Positions 21,005-28,058 of a stretch of 45,386 bases of DNA are shown in pieces. The stretch comes from an uncultured Lachnospiraceae bacterium (GTDB lineage: Bacteria; Bacillota; Clostridia; Lachnospirales; Lachnospiraceae). The position numbers were made by a program, and so were the translations under genes. Positions within the stretch are counted from its first letter, which is position 1. Each line of letters begins with the position of its first letter. Under the pieces are notes generated by a model, which saw only the letters and a list, made by a program, of their open reading frames with translations, did no database searches and was not told the DNA's origin. Location of the stretch: contig CAJUED010000032.1 of the NCBI GenBank assembly GCA_910585075.1, positions 1 through 45,386 on the forward strand. Reading direction: 5' to 3'.

Positions 21005-23167
21005 CTACAAATGCATCACCCGTTCTTTGATTTCCTGGGTGCGCCCCTGGTTCCAGAACTGTGTGCCAATATAGCCACAGGTTCTCCTTGCCACATTCAT
21101 TTTACTCTGGTCTCTGTTTCCACATTTGGGGCATTCCCAAATAAGCTTCCCGTGTTTATCTTCAATAATCTGAATTTCGCCGTCATACCCACAGTTTTGG
21201 CAGTAGTCGCTTTTGGTGTTCAGCTCCGCATACATGATATGGTCGTAAATATGCTGCATCACCGCCAGAACCGCGTCGATGTTGTCCTGCATATTGGGCA
21301 CCTCCACATAGCTGATGGCACCCCCCGGGGACAATTCCTGGAACTGGGCCTCGAAGGTGAGCTTGTCAAAGGCGTTGACCGGCTCGGTTACGTGGATATG
21401 ATAACTGTTGGTAATGTAATTTTTATCGGTTACGCCGGGAATCATGCCAAAGCGGTTTTGCAGGCACTTGGCAAATTTATAGGTGGTGGACTCTAAGGGC
21501 GTCCCGTAAAGGCTGAAAGCAATATTGGTCTCGGCCTGCCATTTTTTGCAGGTATCATTTAAATGATTCATCACCTGTAAGGCAAAAGGAGTTGCCTGTG
21601 GGTCAGTGTGGGACTTGCCGGTCATATAGCGGACACACTCGCAAAGCCCTGCATATCCTAAAGAAATGGTGGAATAACCGCCGTAGAGAAGTTTGTCAAT
21701 AGTCTCTCCTTTTTTAAGGCGCGCTAATGCCCCGTTCTGCCACAAAATAGGAGCCACATCAGAGGGAGTCCCTTTCAGCCGATCATGGCGGCACATCAGG
21801 GCACGTCTGCAGAGGGTAAGGCGTTCCTCCATAATCTGCCAGAATTTTTCCATATCGCCGCCGCTGGAGCAGGCCACATCCACAAGATTTAAAGTGACAA
21901 CCCCTTGGTTAAATCTTCCATAAAATTTATAGCGGTCATTTTCATCCTTATATACGGTTAAAAAGGAACGGCATCCCATGCAGGGATAGCAGTTGCCATC
22001 CTTTAATTTCTTAATGATTTTTTCGGAAATATAATCGGGCACCATGCGTTTGGCCGTGCAGCGGGCGGCAAGCCGTGTAAGTTCCCAGTATTTGGAATCC
22101 TCGGAAACATTGTTTTCTTCGAGAACATAAATCAATTTTGGAAAGGCCGGCGTGATGGGCGTGCCCTGCTCATTTTTCACCCCTTCAATGCGCTGGAGAA
22201 GCATTTCCTTTATGATCAGTGCAAGGTCGTCCCGGGTCTGACCTTCGGGCACCTCGTTTAAGTACATAAAAACGGTGACAAAGGGGGCCTGGCCGTTGGT
22301 GGTCATTAGAGTGATCACCTGATACTGAATCATTTGGACTCCCTGTTTGATTTCCCGCAGAACTCGCATCTCCGCTATTTTTGCAATCAGTTCATCGGTT
22401 ACATCCATGCCCTGTGAGGTGAGCTCCTGGCGCACTTCGCTGCGGAACTTTTCGCGGCTCACCTGCACAAATGGTGCCAGATGGGAAAGGGTAATACTCT
22501 GTCCGCCATACTGGGAACTTGCAATCTGGGCGATTGCCTGGGTTGCAATGTTGCAGGCTGTGGAAAAACTGTGAGGACGCTCGATCATGGTTTCGCTGAT
22601 AATAGTACCGTTCTGGAGCATGTCTTCCAAATTGACCAGGCAGCAGTTGTGCATATGCTGGGCAAAATAATCCGCATCATGAAAATGGATAAGCCCCTTT
22701 TCGTGAGCGGAAACAATGTCAAGGGGAAGAAGGAAACGCTTGGTGATATCCTTACTGACCTCGCCCGCCATGTAATCCCGCTGAACACTGTTGACAATGG
22801 GATTTTTATTGGAATTTTCTTGAAGCACCTCCTCGTTGTTGCACTCTAAGAGGGAAAGAATCTGCTCGTCCGTGGAATTGGATTTGCGGACAAGCTCTCT
22901 TTTATAACGGTAGGTGATATAGTTGGAAGCCAGCTTGTAGGTCTGCTGCTTCATGATTTCTTCCTCTACCATATCCTGGATTTCTTCCACATTGGGGCTG
23001 TGCTTCATTTTAGAGCACAGTGCCGTCACATTCTCAACCACAGTCTCTATCTGCTGGTCGGAAAGACGCTCTCCGTCGTCAACAGTGGCATTGGCCTTGC
23101 GTACAGCGTCCTCTATTTTGATGGCGTCAAAGGCAACCTCCATGCCGCTTCGTTTGATAATATTCAT
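21005..23167 (-). CDS. nrdD: anaerobic (class III) ribonucleoside-triphosphate reductase
   Basis: This 720-residue glycyl radical enzyme reduces ribonucleoside triphosphates to deoxyribonucleotides without oxygen. The N-terminal ATP-cone regulatory domain (about 1-95) begins MNIIKRSGMEVAFD. The catalytic barrel contains HNCCLVNLEDML and YPCMGCRSFL. A zinc site of two CxxC pairs lies near the end (YCQNCGYDG and WECPKCGNR), and the glycyl-radical loop RRTCGYIG gives G698. Start: the ATG at 23167 has TGGAGATTTTAT upstream and matches the usual N-terminus; the open frame extends 69 codons into the repeat-containing leader. Regulation is probably by NrdR through the two boxes at the promoter, with a leader of about 260 bases holding three tandem repeats. 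Confidence 0.96.
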   Translation of the reverse strand: MNIIKRSGMEVAFDAIKIEDAVRKANATVDDGERLSDQQIETVVENVTALCSKMKHSPNVEEIQDMVEEEIMKQQTYKLASNYITYRYKRELVRKSNSTDEQILSLLECNNEEVLQENSNKNPIVNSVQRDYMAGEVSKDITKRFLLPLDIVSAHEKGLIHFHDADYFAQHMHNCCLVNLEDMLQNGTIISETMIERPHSFSTACNIATQAIAQIASSQYGGQSITLSHLAPFVQVSREKFRSEVRQELTSQGMDVTDELIAKIAEMRVLREIKQGVQMIQYQVITLMTTNGQAPFVTVFMYLNEVPEGQTRDDLALIIKEMLLQRIEGVKNEQGTPITPAFPKLIYVLEENNVSEDSKYWELTRLAARCTAKRMVPDYISEKIIKKLKDGNCYPCMGCRSFLTVYKDENDRYKFYGRFNQGVVTLNLVDVACSSGGDMEKFWQIMEERLTLCRRALMCRHDRLKGTPSDVAPILWQNGALARLKKGETIDKLLYGGYSTISLGYAGLCECVRYMTGKSHTDPQATPFALQVMNHLNDTCKKWQAETNIAFSLYGTPLESTTYKFAKCLQNRFGMIPGVTDKNYITNSYHIHVTEPVNAFDKLTFEAQFQELSPGGAISYVEVPNMQDNIDAVLAVMQHIYDHIMYAELNTKSDYCQNCGYDGEIQIIEDKHGKLIWECPKCGNRDQSKMNVARRTCGYIGTQFWNQGRTQEIKERVMHL

Positions 23168-23280
23168 ATAAAATCTCCATTCCGCCGGCTGCCTGCAAAT
23201 ATAGTGCATATGCTGTATACAGAGGTGCCGACCCGTATTTTTAGTGAAAAATTTACAGCTCATAGAGCTGCATTTATCCA

Positions 23281-23387
23281 ATAAGCCGACTGCGAAGCGC
23301 AGCAGCGTTTGATTTGATAGACCGACCCACAGAGCGTGACGGCGTTTATTACAATAAGCCGGCTCGCAGAGCATGACGGCGTTTGTT
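23281..23387. repeat. three tandem GGCGTTTGAT-family repeats in the nrdD leader
   Basis: Units start at 23281 (ATAAGCCGACTGCG), 23317 (ATAGACCGACCCAC) and 23354 (ATAAGCCGGCTCGC), a 36-37-bp period. Each ends CGTTTGAT, CGTTTATT or CGTTTGTT. Related single copies are at 8588 and 8817. Confidence 0.75.
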
Positions 23388-23389
23388 GT

Positions 23390-23462
23390 GTTCTATATAT
23401 TGTGTTACGATTTGGCCTGGAAGCCATATTTAGTATTATAGCGTATGGCTGGAAATAATCAA
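23390..23462 (-). promoter_or_regulatory. nrdD promoter with two NrdR-box-like sites
   Basis: On the minus strand TTGATT (23462-23457) and TATAAT (23440-23435) are 16 bases apart. Two sites resemble the NrdR box ACACWATATATWGTGT: 23390-23405 (GTTCTATATATTGTGT, 13 of 16) and 23421-23436 (11 of 16). Their centres are 31 bases apart, the three-turn spacing known for paired NrdR boxes, and one overlaps the -10 box and start of transcription. Box matching was done by eye. Confidence 0.6.
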
Positions 23463-23735
23463 GGGGATGTGACGGATATGGAGATAAAATACTGTATAAA
23501 TTTCAGGGGGTAGATTTGGTTACTTTTGATATTGACGGGAGCTTTCCCTTATAAATACAGGATAAAATGATGGGAGCCGGATTGAACAAAAACTTGTTGA
23601 CTGATGCAAGGGCCTTTGACTCTTTTGGTAATAAGTCAGGTATTGTAAAAATTATAGGGGTGAATTATGAAAAAGTAATTTAAAAAACTAAGACTGAAAT
23701 AACAAATTTGTTATTATAAACGCATAGGAGGTATA
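23463..23735. other. gene-free stretch between nrdD promoter and toxin remnant
   Basis: These 273 AT-rich bases contain no supportable gene. CGCATAGGAGG at 23721-23731 is the ribosome binding site for the toxin remnant. Confidence 0.4.
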
Positions 23736-24009
23736 GTGTACGAGATAATTTTTTATGAAGATAAAAATGGAAAAAGCGAAGTAGCTGATTTTATTGAAAA
23801 ACTTAACGAAAATGCAAAAACAAGTAAAGAATGCAGAATAAATATAAACAAGATAATTGCTTACATGGATGTTTATCATTCTGCATTATTTTATCAAGAA
23901 GACCAGGAAAACACCTAAGAAAGAAATAGAACAGGCAAAGAGAAATTTACATGATTTTTTAGAAAGGAATGAGGGATATGGCTGTAACATGGAAAAAATT
24001 AAGAAATGA
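23736..24009 (+). pseudogene. decayed HigB/Gp49-like toxin gene with internal deletion
   Basis: The GTG at 23736 follows AGGAGG and opens YEIIFYEDKNGKSEVADFIEKL, the N-terminus of RelE-superfamily Gp49-like toxins. The frame ends after 60 codons. In the next frame, 23884-24009 encode HYFIKKTRKTPKKEIEQAKR and then NLHDFLER, the family's C-terminal helix. Roughly 45 core residues, including the beta-strand active-site region, are absent between the halves, and the frame is shifted. A deletion has therefore inactivated the toxin, while the antitoxin gene overlaps its tail intact. Confidence 0.75.
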
Positions 24010-24250
24010 ATTGAACATCAGCGCAGAGGATGAGGAAGTAATAAGGCTGGAGAAAGAATTAATCAGGACAATGGTAAAGGCTCGTGAAGAAAAGGGGTTA
24101 ACCCAGGCTCAGCTGGCGGAAATGTGCGGAGTAAAGCAGCCCATGATTGCCAGAATGGAATCCTCAGCCCATTCTCCCCAGGTTGACAGTTTACTGAAAG
24201 TACTGATTCCTTTGGGGTATACCCTGGCGGTTGTTCCCATGGTCAGGTAA
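23978..24250 (+). CDS. XRE-family antitoxin, HigA-like, orphaned
   Basis: This 90-residue protein carries a helix-turn-helix domain in its C-terminal half: KGLTQAQLAEMCGVKQPMIARMES is the DNA-binding HTH, followed by LLKVLIPLGYTLAVVP, the strand-helix end shared by antitoxins paired with Gp49/HigB toxins. It overlaps the end of the toxin remnant, the usual toxin-first HigBA order. The ATG at 23978 is preferred, with AAAGG about 10 bases upstream; the ATG at 23969 is too close to that site. With the toxin gene broken, it may persist as a plain repressor or protect against related toxins. Confidence 0.82.
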   Translation: MAVTWKKLRNELNISAEDEEVIRLEKELIRTMVKAREEKGLTQAQLAEMCGVKQPMIARMESSAHSPQVDSLLKVLIPLGYTLAVVPMVR

Positions 24251-24305
24251 CCTGAAAGGTCGTAACTGTTCGATAGTCACAAAAGTTCATATTGACTTTC
24301 AAATG

Positions 24306-24347
24306 GCGGAATTTCCAATTTTTGGTGGAAATTCCGCTATTTTTTAT
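24306..24347 (+). terminator. rho-independent terminator after the antitoxin gene
   Basis: GCGGAATTTCCA (24306-24317) and TGGAAATTCCGC (24326-24337) form a perfect 12-bp stem followed by TATTTTTTAT. Confidence 0.85.
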
Positions 24348-24444
24348 AAGTATGGAAATAGATAATTCCTCCAGACGGTTCCCCTGCAAACGCAATTCCG
24401 ATATTATGGCAAGGAAAAATCAGAAAACCAAGGAGGAGACTGAA

Positions 24445-25158
24445 ATGTTGCGGATTGCGGTGTGCGACGACATTCCTGTTTTTGTGGAAGAACTGGCAAA
24501 ATACATTGAAATGTGGGCAAAGGTGCGGCAGATTGACGTGCGGATTCAAAAGTTTTCCAGCGGGGAGGACGTTCTGTTTGAACAGGAGGAGGAAGGGGAT
24601 TTCGCGGCAATATTTATGGACATAGAATTAAGCGGTATAAACGGAATGGAAGCCGCCGTCCGAATCAGGGAGAAAAATAATCTGGTCAGTGTTGTGTTTG
24701 TTTCGCAGTATGAACAATATTTTAAGCAGGCGGTTCAGATATATCCCAGTCAATATGTTGAAAAGCCTATCTATCGGCAGAAAATATTTGAGGTGCTGGA
24801 TCAAATTATGAAGGAGCAAAAATCCGTTTACGAGACGTTTACCTTTAGATATAACAGAGCCTACATCAATATTACATTGGGAGAGGTGCTTTATTTTGTC
24901 AGTGAAAAACGCAGAGTGAGAGTCCTTATGGAAAACGGAGAGAAGTATGTTTTTTATGAAAGGCTGAACGAGGTGGAAAGAGAAGTGACCGGCGCTAACA
25001 GCTTTTTTTGCCGAATTCATCAGTCCTATCTTATTAACGGCAGACTGGTGAAGGAATTTCATCCGGGATATGTTATTATGCGCAACAATGACCGGCTGCC
25101 AATCAGTCGTTTCAGGCGGGATAAAGTCAGGGATTTCCGTATGAGTATGTTCGGCTGA
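24445..25158 (+). CDS. LytTR-family response regulator (AgrA-like)
   Basis: This 237-residue regulator has an N-terminal receiver domain (IAVCDD with D8-D9, phosphoacceptor D59 in AIFMDIELSG, lysine in YVEKPI) and a C-terminal LytTR DNA-binding domain from about residue 140. ILYFVSEKRRVRVLMENGEKYVFYERLNEVE-like strands are visible, with FCRIHQSYLINGRLV as the family hallmark. The ATG at 24445 follows AAGGAGGAGACTGAA; the frame opens 51 codons earlier across the terminator and is not used. The partner GHKL kinase is 1 kb downstream, separated by an XRE gene. Such pairs usually sense peptides, but no peptide or AgrB-like processing gene is seen nearby. Confidence 0.9.
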   Translation: MLRIAVCDDIPVFVEELAKYIEMWAKVRQIDVRIQKFSSGEDVLFEQEEEGDFAAIFMDIELSGINGMEAAVRIREKNNLVSVVFVSQYEQYFKQAVQIYPSQYVEKPIYRQKIFEVLDQIMKEQKSVYETFTFRYNRAYINITLGEVLYFVSEKRRVRVLMENGEKYVFYERLNEVEREVTGANSFFCRIHQSYLINGRLVKEFHPGYVIMRNNDRLPISRFRRDKVRDFRMSMFG

Positions 25159-25168
25159 AGTGTAAGGG

Positions 25169-25228
25169 TGTAACAGTTCAGCCCGTATGAAAGGGTTTAA
25201 AAGCTCTGCAAAAGAGCAAAAAGTTACA
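25169..25228. repeat. TGTAACAGTTCAG element with two internal hairpins
   Basis: TGTAAC (25169-25174) and GTTACA (25223-25228) enclose a CCC/GGG hairpin and a GCTCT (25203-25207) / AGAGC (25213-25217) hairpin. It starts 10 bases after the LytTR regulator stop codon and is related to the larger element at 27472-27606. Confidence 0.55.
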
Positions 25229-25276
25229 TACAAACTGCTAATTATTACATGAACAAAAATAAGGTGTAAATTTGTA

Positions 25277-25402
25277 TATAATAAAAATATGCTGTAGCAG
25301 ATTAACGGATTGAATCGCTGTAGCATATTCATATCAGGTGATGTTTTGTGTCTGAAAGCATTGCCGCTTTCCTAAGGCAGGGATTTGGTTCCCTGCCTTT
25401 TG
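25277..25402 (+). ncRNA. candidate small RNA: -10 box, hairpin and terminator without an ORF
   Basis: A TATAAT at 25277-25282 (no clear -35) is followed by a stem of AATATGCT (25286-25293) and AGCATATT (25322-25329) containing two direct copies of GCTGTAGCA. A good terminator follows: AAGGCAGGGA (25374-25383) / TCCCTGCCTT (25390-25399) then TTTG. No reading frame longer than a few codons fits between. This is a hypothesis from layout only; the terminator alone could instead belong to the LytTR regulator transcript. Confidence 0.35.
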
Positions 25403-25573
25403 TCCATGTACAGGGCCGCATATGGAAGTTGGAAAGGAATACCGCAGCACAAATTATGTAAGAATATTTGGAAAAAAAGCGGGAAAATATAAGTATATAA
25501 ATATTCTATTTATACAATTGATTTCTCTGAAAGCCATATTTTTATAAAATATTTCAAATGATAAACGGGGGCC

Positions 25574-25606
25574 TGTAACAGTTGAAGTAAAGCCGGAACT
25601 GTTACA
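25574..25606. repeat. GTAACAGT palindrome, copy 3
   Basis: TGTAACAGTT (25574-25583) and AACTGTTACA (25597-25606) are perfect 10-bp arms. The core from GTAAC to GTTAC is 31 bp, as in the copies at 5081 and 8765. It ends 18 bases before the XRE gene start. Confidence 0.8.
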
Positions 25607-25624
25607 AATTGCAGGAGGAAACAG

Positions 25625-26002
25625 GTGAAGATAGACTACAGGGATTTAGGGGCCAGGATTAAAAGGAAAAGAGAAGGAAAAAGAATGTCTCAGGCAGAGT
25701 TGGCCTCGAGGGCTGATTTATCGACACAGCATATCAGTAATGTGGAAAATGCCAGAAGCAAGATAGGGCTGGAAAAGCTGGTCGCCATTGCAGACGCTCT
25801 GGAATGTTCTGTGGATGAACTTTTGTGCGGAAGTATGAAAACAGGGAGCCGGTCGGTTTACAGTGATGAAATTGCTGATATTTTAGAGGATTTCTCCAAT
25901 ACGGAAATGAAAACCCTGCCGGATCTGCTAAGGCATTACAACTATATTTTTAAGATGCTTAAAAGTGATATAAAAAATGATTTGGAAAGGGGAGACCAAT
26001 AA
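25625..26002 (+). CDS. XRE-family transcriptional regulator
   Basis: This 125-residue protein has a canonical Cro/C1-type helix-turn-helix in residues 8-65: LGARIKRKREGKRMSQAELA, then STQHISNVENARSKIGLEKLV and the SVDELL end of the domain. A C-terminal helix of about 50 residues (ILEDFSNTEMKTLPDLLRHY) probably mediates dimerisation. The GTG at 25625 follows GGAGGAAACAG. It lies between the LytTR regulator and the sensor kinase on the same strand, so it may belong to the same regulatory circuit, but it has its own upstream palindrome. Confidence 0.85.
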   Translation: MKIDYRDLGARIKRKREGKRMSQAELASRADLSTQHISNVENARSKIGLEKLVAIADALECSVDELLCGSMKTGSRSVYSDEIADILEDFSNTEMKTLPDLLRHYNYIFKMLKSDIKNDLERGDQ

Positions 26003-26039
26003 AATTTTCGAATAAAAATCATTGTGATAAGAATTATTG

Positions 26040-26060
26040 TTCCGCATGTTTTCTGCGGAA
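26040..26060 (+). terminator. short hairpin after the XRE gene
   Basis: TTCCGCA (26040-26046) and TGCGGAA (26054-26060) form a 7-bp stem, without a T-tract downstream, so it is only a weak terminator candidate. Confidence 0.35.
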
Positions 26061-26181
26061 GGTGATTTACAGGTTGAAAATGTGGAATTATAGTGCTAAA
26101 TGGCTTGTTATAATCTGAATCGTTGTATGCAGAAAATAAGGTGGCTGCCTCGGTTCTAAGGAACAGGTGGTAGAAACGCAC

Positions 26182-27471
26182 ATGGAAAAACAAATTTTGG
26201 CCTGCATCATAGATCTTTTTTTTATTGCCATACAGCACATTCTGTTTAAGCAGCTTCTGGGGAAAAAATATAAAAACAAATCAATTTTGCTGGCAGGATG
26301 GGGCATTTGCCTGGTACTTTGGAATATGGACAGGCGATTGTTTGCTGATGACAGGCTGCTTTTTGCCATATATGCCTGGGCGGTTGACTTTGCGGCGTTG
26401 TGGGTTTTGTATCGGGGGCACATCCGGGCAAAGATTGTTTTAATAAATGGCGTAGTTTTGCTGAAAGCCGCGGCAAAGGGGATTACGGCCCTTTCTTTCA
26501 TGCTCCCGGGGATGTCGGTGAAGGCACAGTATTTTGGGCAGAGGAAATCTCCGGATATCAGAAGCGTAATATCTCAATTATTCTTTTTTCTGTTTGTAGA
26601 AAGCATTCTTAAAATTTTTGTGAAACAAACCCAAATGAAAATGGCAGATTGGCTTGCGTTGCCGGTGGTTCCGTCAGGAAGCATTATGGTTTGCTATGCC
26701 GTCTGGTGGAATACGGGCAGGTATGTGGGTACATCTCAGATTGTGATTGCCGTAGTCCTGACACTTATGAATATACATGTATATTACATCCATGAAAGAC
26801 TCCACACTTATGTGATGGAAGATGCAAAAAATGAGGTGCTGCGCAGGCAGAATGAGTCTGTCCGCATGCAGTATGAAAAAATGGAAAATCAGTGGCGCAG
26901 GCTGCGCATACTGCGGCACAACATGGCCAATCACTATGCCCTTGAGATGGGCTACCTGGAAAAAGGTCGGTATGACGTGCTTTTAGAGTACTGTGGAGAA
27001 AAGCTGGGAGAGATAAGAAGTCCGATTTACATAGTGAATACGGGAAATATCGGAATTGATTCTATCTTCAACTATAAATTGGATACGGCCGAGAAACATC
27101 AGATAAGGGTGGAAAAGGAAATAAGAATCGAAAAAGAGATTACAATAAGTGATATAGATTTAAATATTTTAATTGGAAACCTGTTTGACAATGCAATAGA
27201 AGCGGTGAAAGGGCTGAGCGATGATAAAAGAAAACTGTATATCACCGTAAACGCGGACCGCTCAACCCTCTTTCTCCGGATCCGAAATCCTTATGCCGGA
27301 CGGCTGATAAGAGATTTAAATGGCAACTTCCTTACCCACAAAAAGAATAAGGTCTTCCATGGACTGGGACTACGGGAAGTGAGGAGAGTGGTCAGGAAAT
27401 ACCAGGGGAAGATGGTAATCAGTACCGATGGAGGCGAATTTAATATTAAAGTATTTATTTATATGTGTTAA
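26182..27471 (+). CDS. GHKL sensor histidine kinase (AgrC-like), partner of the LytTR regulator
   Basis: This 429-residue kinase has about six hydrophobic segments in residues 1-205 and then a coiled linker (EVLRRQNESVRMQYEKMENQ). The phosphoacceptor motif LRHNMANHY (H246) follows, with a GHKL ATP-binding domain containing NLFDNAIEAV (N box) and GLGLREVRRVV (G2 box). The single helix-like histidine motif and lack of a HisKA domain are typical of AgrC/CitA-type kinases paired with LytTR regulators. Start: the ATG at 26182 is chosen; a GTG at 26167 behind AAGGAACAG is a real alternative adding five residues. A structured GTAACAGTTC element begins immediately after its stop. Confidence 0.88.
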   Translation: MEKQILACIIDLFFIAIQHILFKQLLGKKYKNKSILLAGWGICLVLWNMDRRLFADDRLLFAIYAWAVDFAALWVLYRGHIRAKIVLINGVVLLKAAAKGITALSFMLPGMSVKAQYFGQRKSPDIRSVISQLFFFLFVESILKIFVKQTQMKMADWLALPVVPSGSIMVCYAVWWNTGRYVGTSQIVIAVVLTLMNIHVYYIHERLHTYVMEDAKNEVLRRQNESVRMQYEKMENQWRRLRILRHNMANHYALEMGYLEKGRYDVLLEYCGEKLGEIRSPIYIVNTGNIGIDSIFNYKLDTAEKHQIRVEKEIRIEKEITISDIDLNILIGNLFDNAIEAVKGLSDDKRKLYITVNADRSTLFLRIRNPYAGRLIRDLNGNFLTHKKNKVFHGLGLREVRRVVRKYQGKMVISTDGGEFNIKVFIYMC

Positions 27472-27606
27472 TGTAACAGTTCAGACAGGTCTGCGCATTT
27501 ACTGCGTAGACCGTACGAATATGATACAAGAGTGCAAAATCCCATTGCCGAAGGCAATTTTAAATGGATTTTGCATGTAACAGGTCAGCTTGTCCGAACT
27601 GTTACG
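27472..27606. repeat. 135-bp multi-branched GTAACAGTTC element
   Basis: Outer arms GTAACAGTTC (27473-27482) and GAACTGTTAC (27596-27605) enclose two hairpins: GGTCTGCGCA / TGCGTAGACC around TTTAC (near 27488-27512), and GCAAAATCC / GGATTTTGC (27532-27574) with an inner ATTGCC-GAA-GGCAAT stem. The right end alone (27576-27605) is another short GTAACAG...CTGTTAC palindrome. Confidence 0.65.
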
Positions 27607-27657
27607 TGTTAATACAAAGTTTATATTTTTTTTGGTGACTAAAAATTAAGTGTGTGC

Positions 27658-27663
27658 TATACT
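27658..27663 (+). promoter_or_regulatory. possible -10 box of the HTH-glf operon
   Basis: TGTGCTATACT ends in TATACT at 27658-27663 with the extended TGN element. The -35 region (TTGGTG around 27632) is weak and 20 bases away. Confidence 0.4.
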
Positions 27664-27717
27664 AACTACATATGACGAGATTAGATGGCATTATAGCCCT
27701 GACAAGGAGGTTCCAAG

Positions 27718-28053
27718 ATGACAAAAGCAGAAATTTTAAAACAGGAGATATTGAAACAGTATAAGAGCGTAAGGCAGTTTGCAATAGATATGGAGATTCC
27801 TTATAGTACTCTGGTGACTGCACTGGACAGAGGCATTGAGGGAATGGCATATGGTACTGTTATTCGTATGTGTGATAGATTAAGTTTGAATCCGGTTGAC
27901 TTTTCATCCCTTGAAAAGGGCAAGGTTCTGGGCGAGAAGATTTTGGAAAACAGAGTAATGCAGTTTTATGTTCAATTAAACAAAAAAGGACGCAAGAAAA
28001 TCCTTGAAATGATGGAAGATTATGTTCAACTTGATAAGTACAGGGAGCAGTAA
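27718..28053 (+). CDS. small helix-turn-helix DNA-binding protein
   Basis: This 111-residue protein has an XRE-like helix-turn-helix in residues 12-58: SVRQFAIDMEIPYSTLVTAL is the HTH, and DRLSLNPVDF closes the domain. A C-terminal helical tail (FYVQLNKKGRKKILEMMEDY) follows, as in many short clostridial phage-type or housekeeping regulators. The ATG at 27718 has AAGGAGG 7 bases upstream. Its stop is 5 bases before glf, so the two are co-transcribed, and it may regulate its own operon. Targets are unknown. Confidence 0.75.
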   Translation: MTKAEILKQEILKQYKSVRQFAIDMEIPYSTLVTALDRGIEGMAYGTVIRMCDRLSLNPVDFSSLEKGKVLGEKILENRVMQFYVQLNKKGRKKILEMMEDYVQLDKYREQ

Positions 28054-28058
28054 ACCGT

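Noticed and set aside
23281..23387. Possible CRISPR array from the three tandem repeats
   Set aside because: The units abut with no spacers, diverge from each other and no cas genes are present.
24628..25332. 234-codon minus-strand open frame opposite the LytTR regulator
   Set aside because: It is antisense to a clear response regulator and has no recognisable domain; it is a shadow frame.
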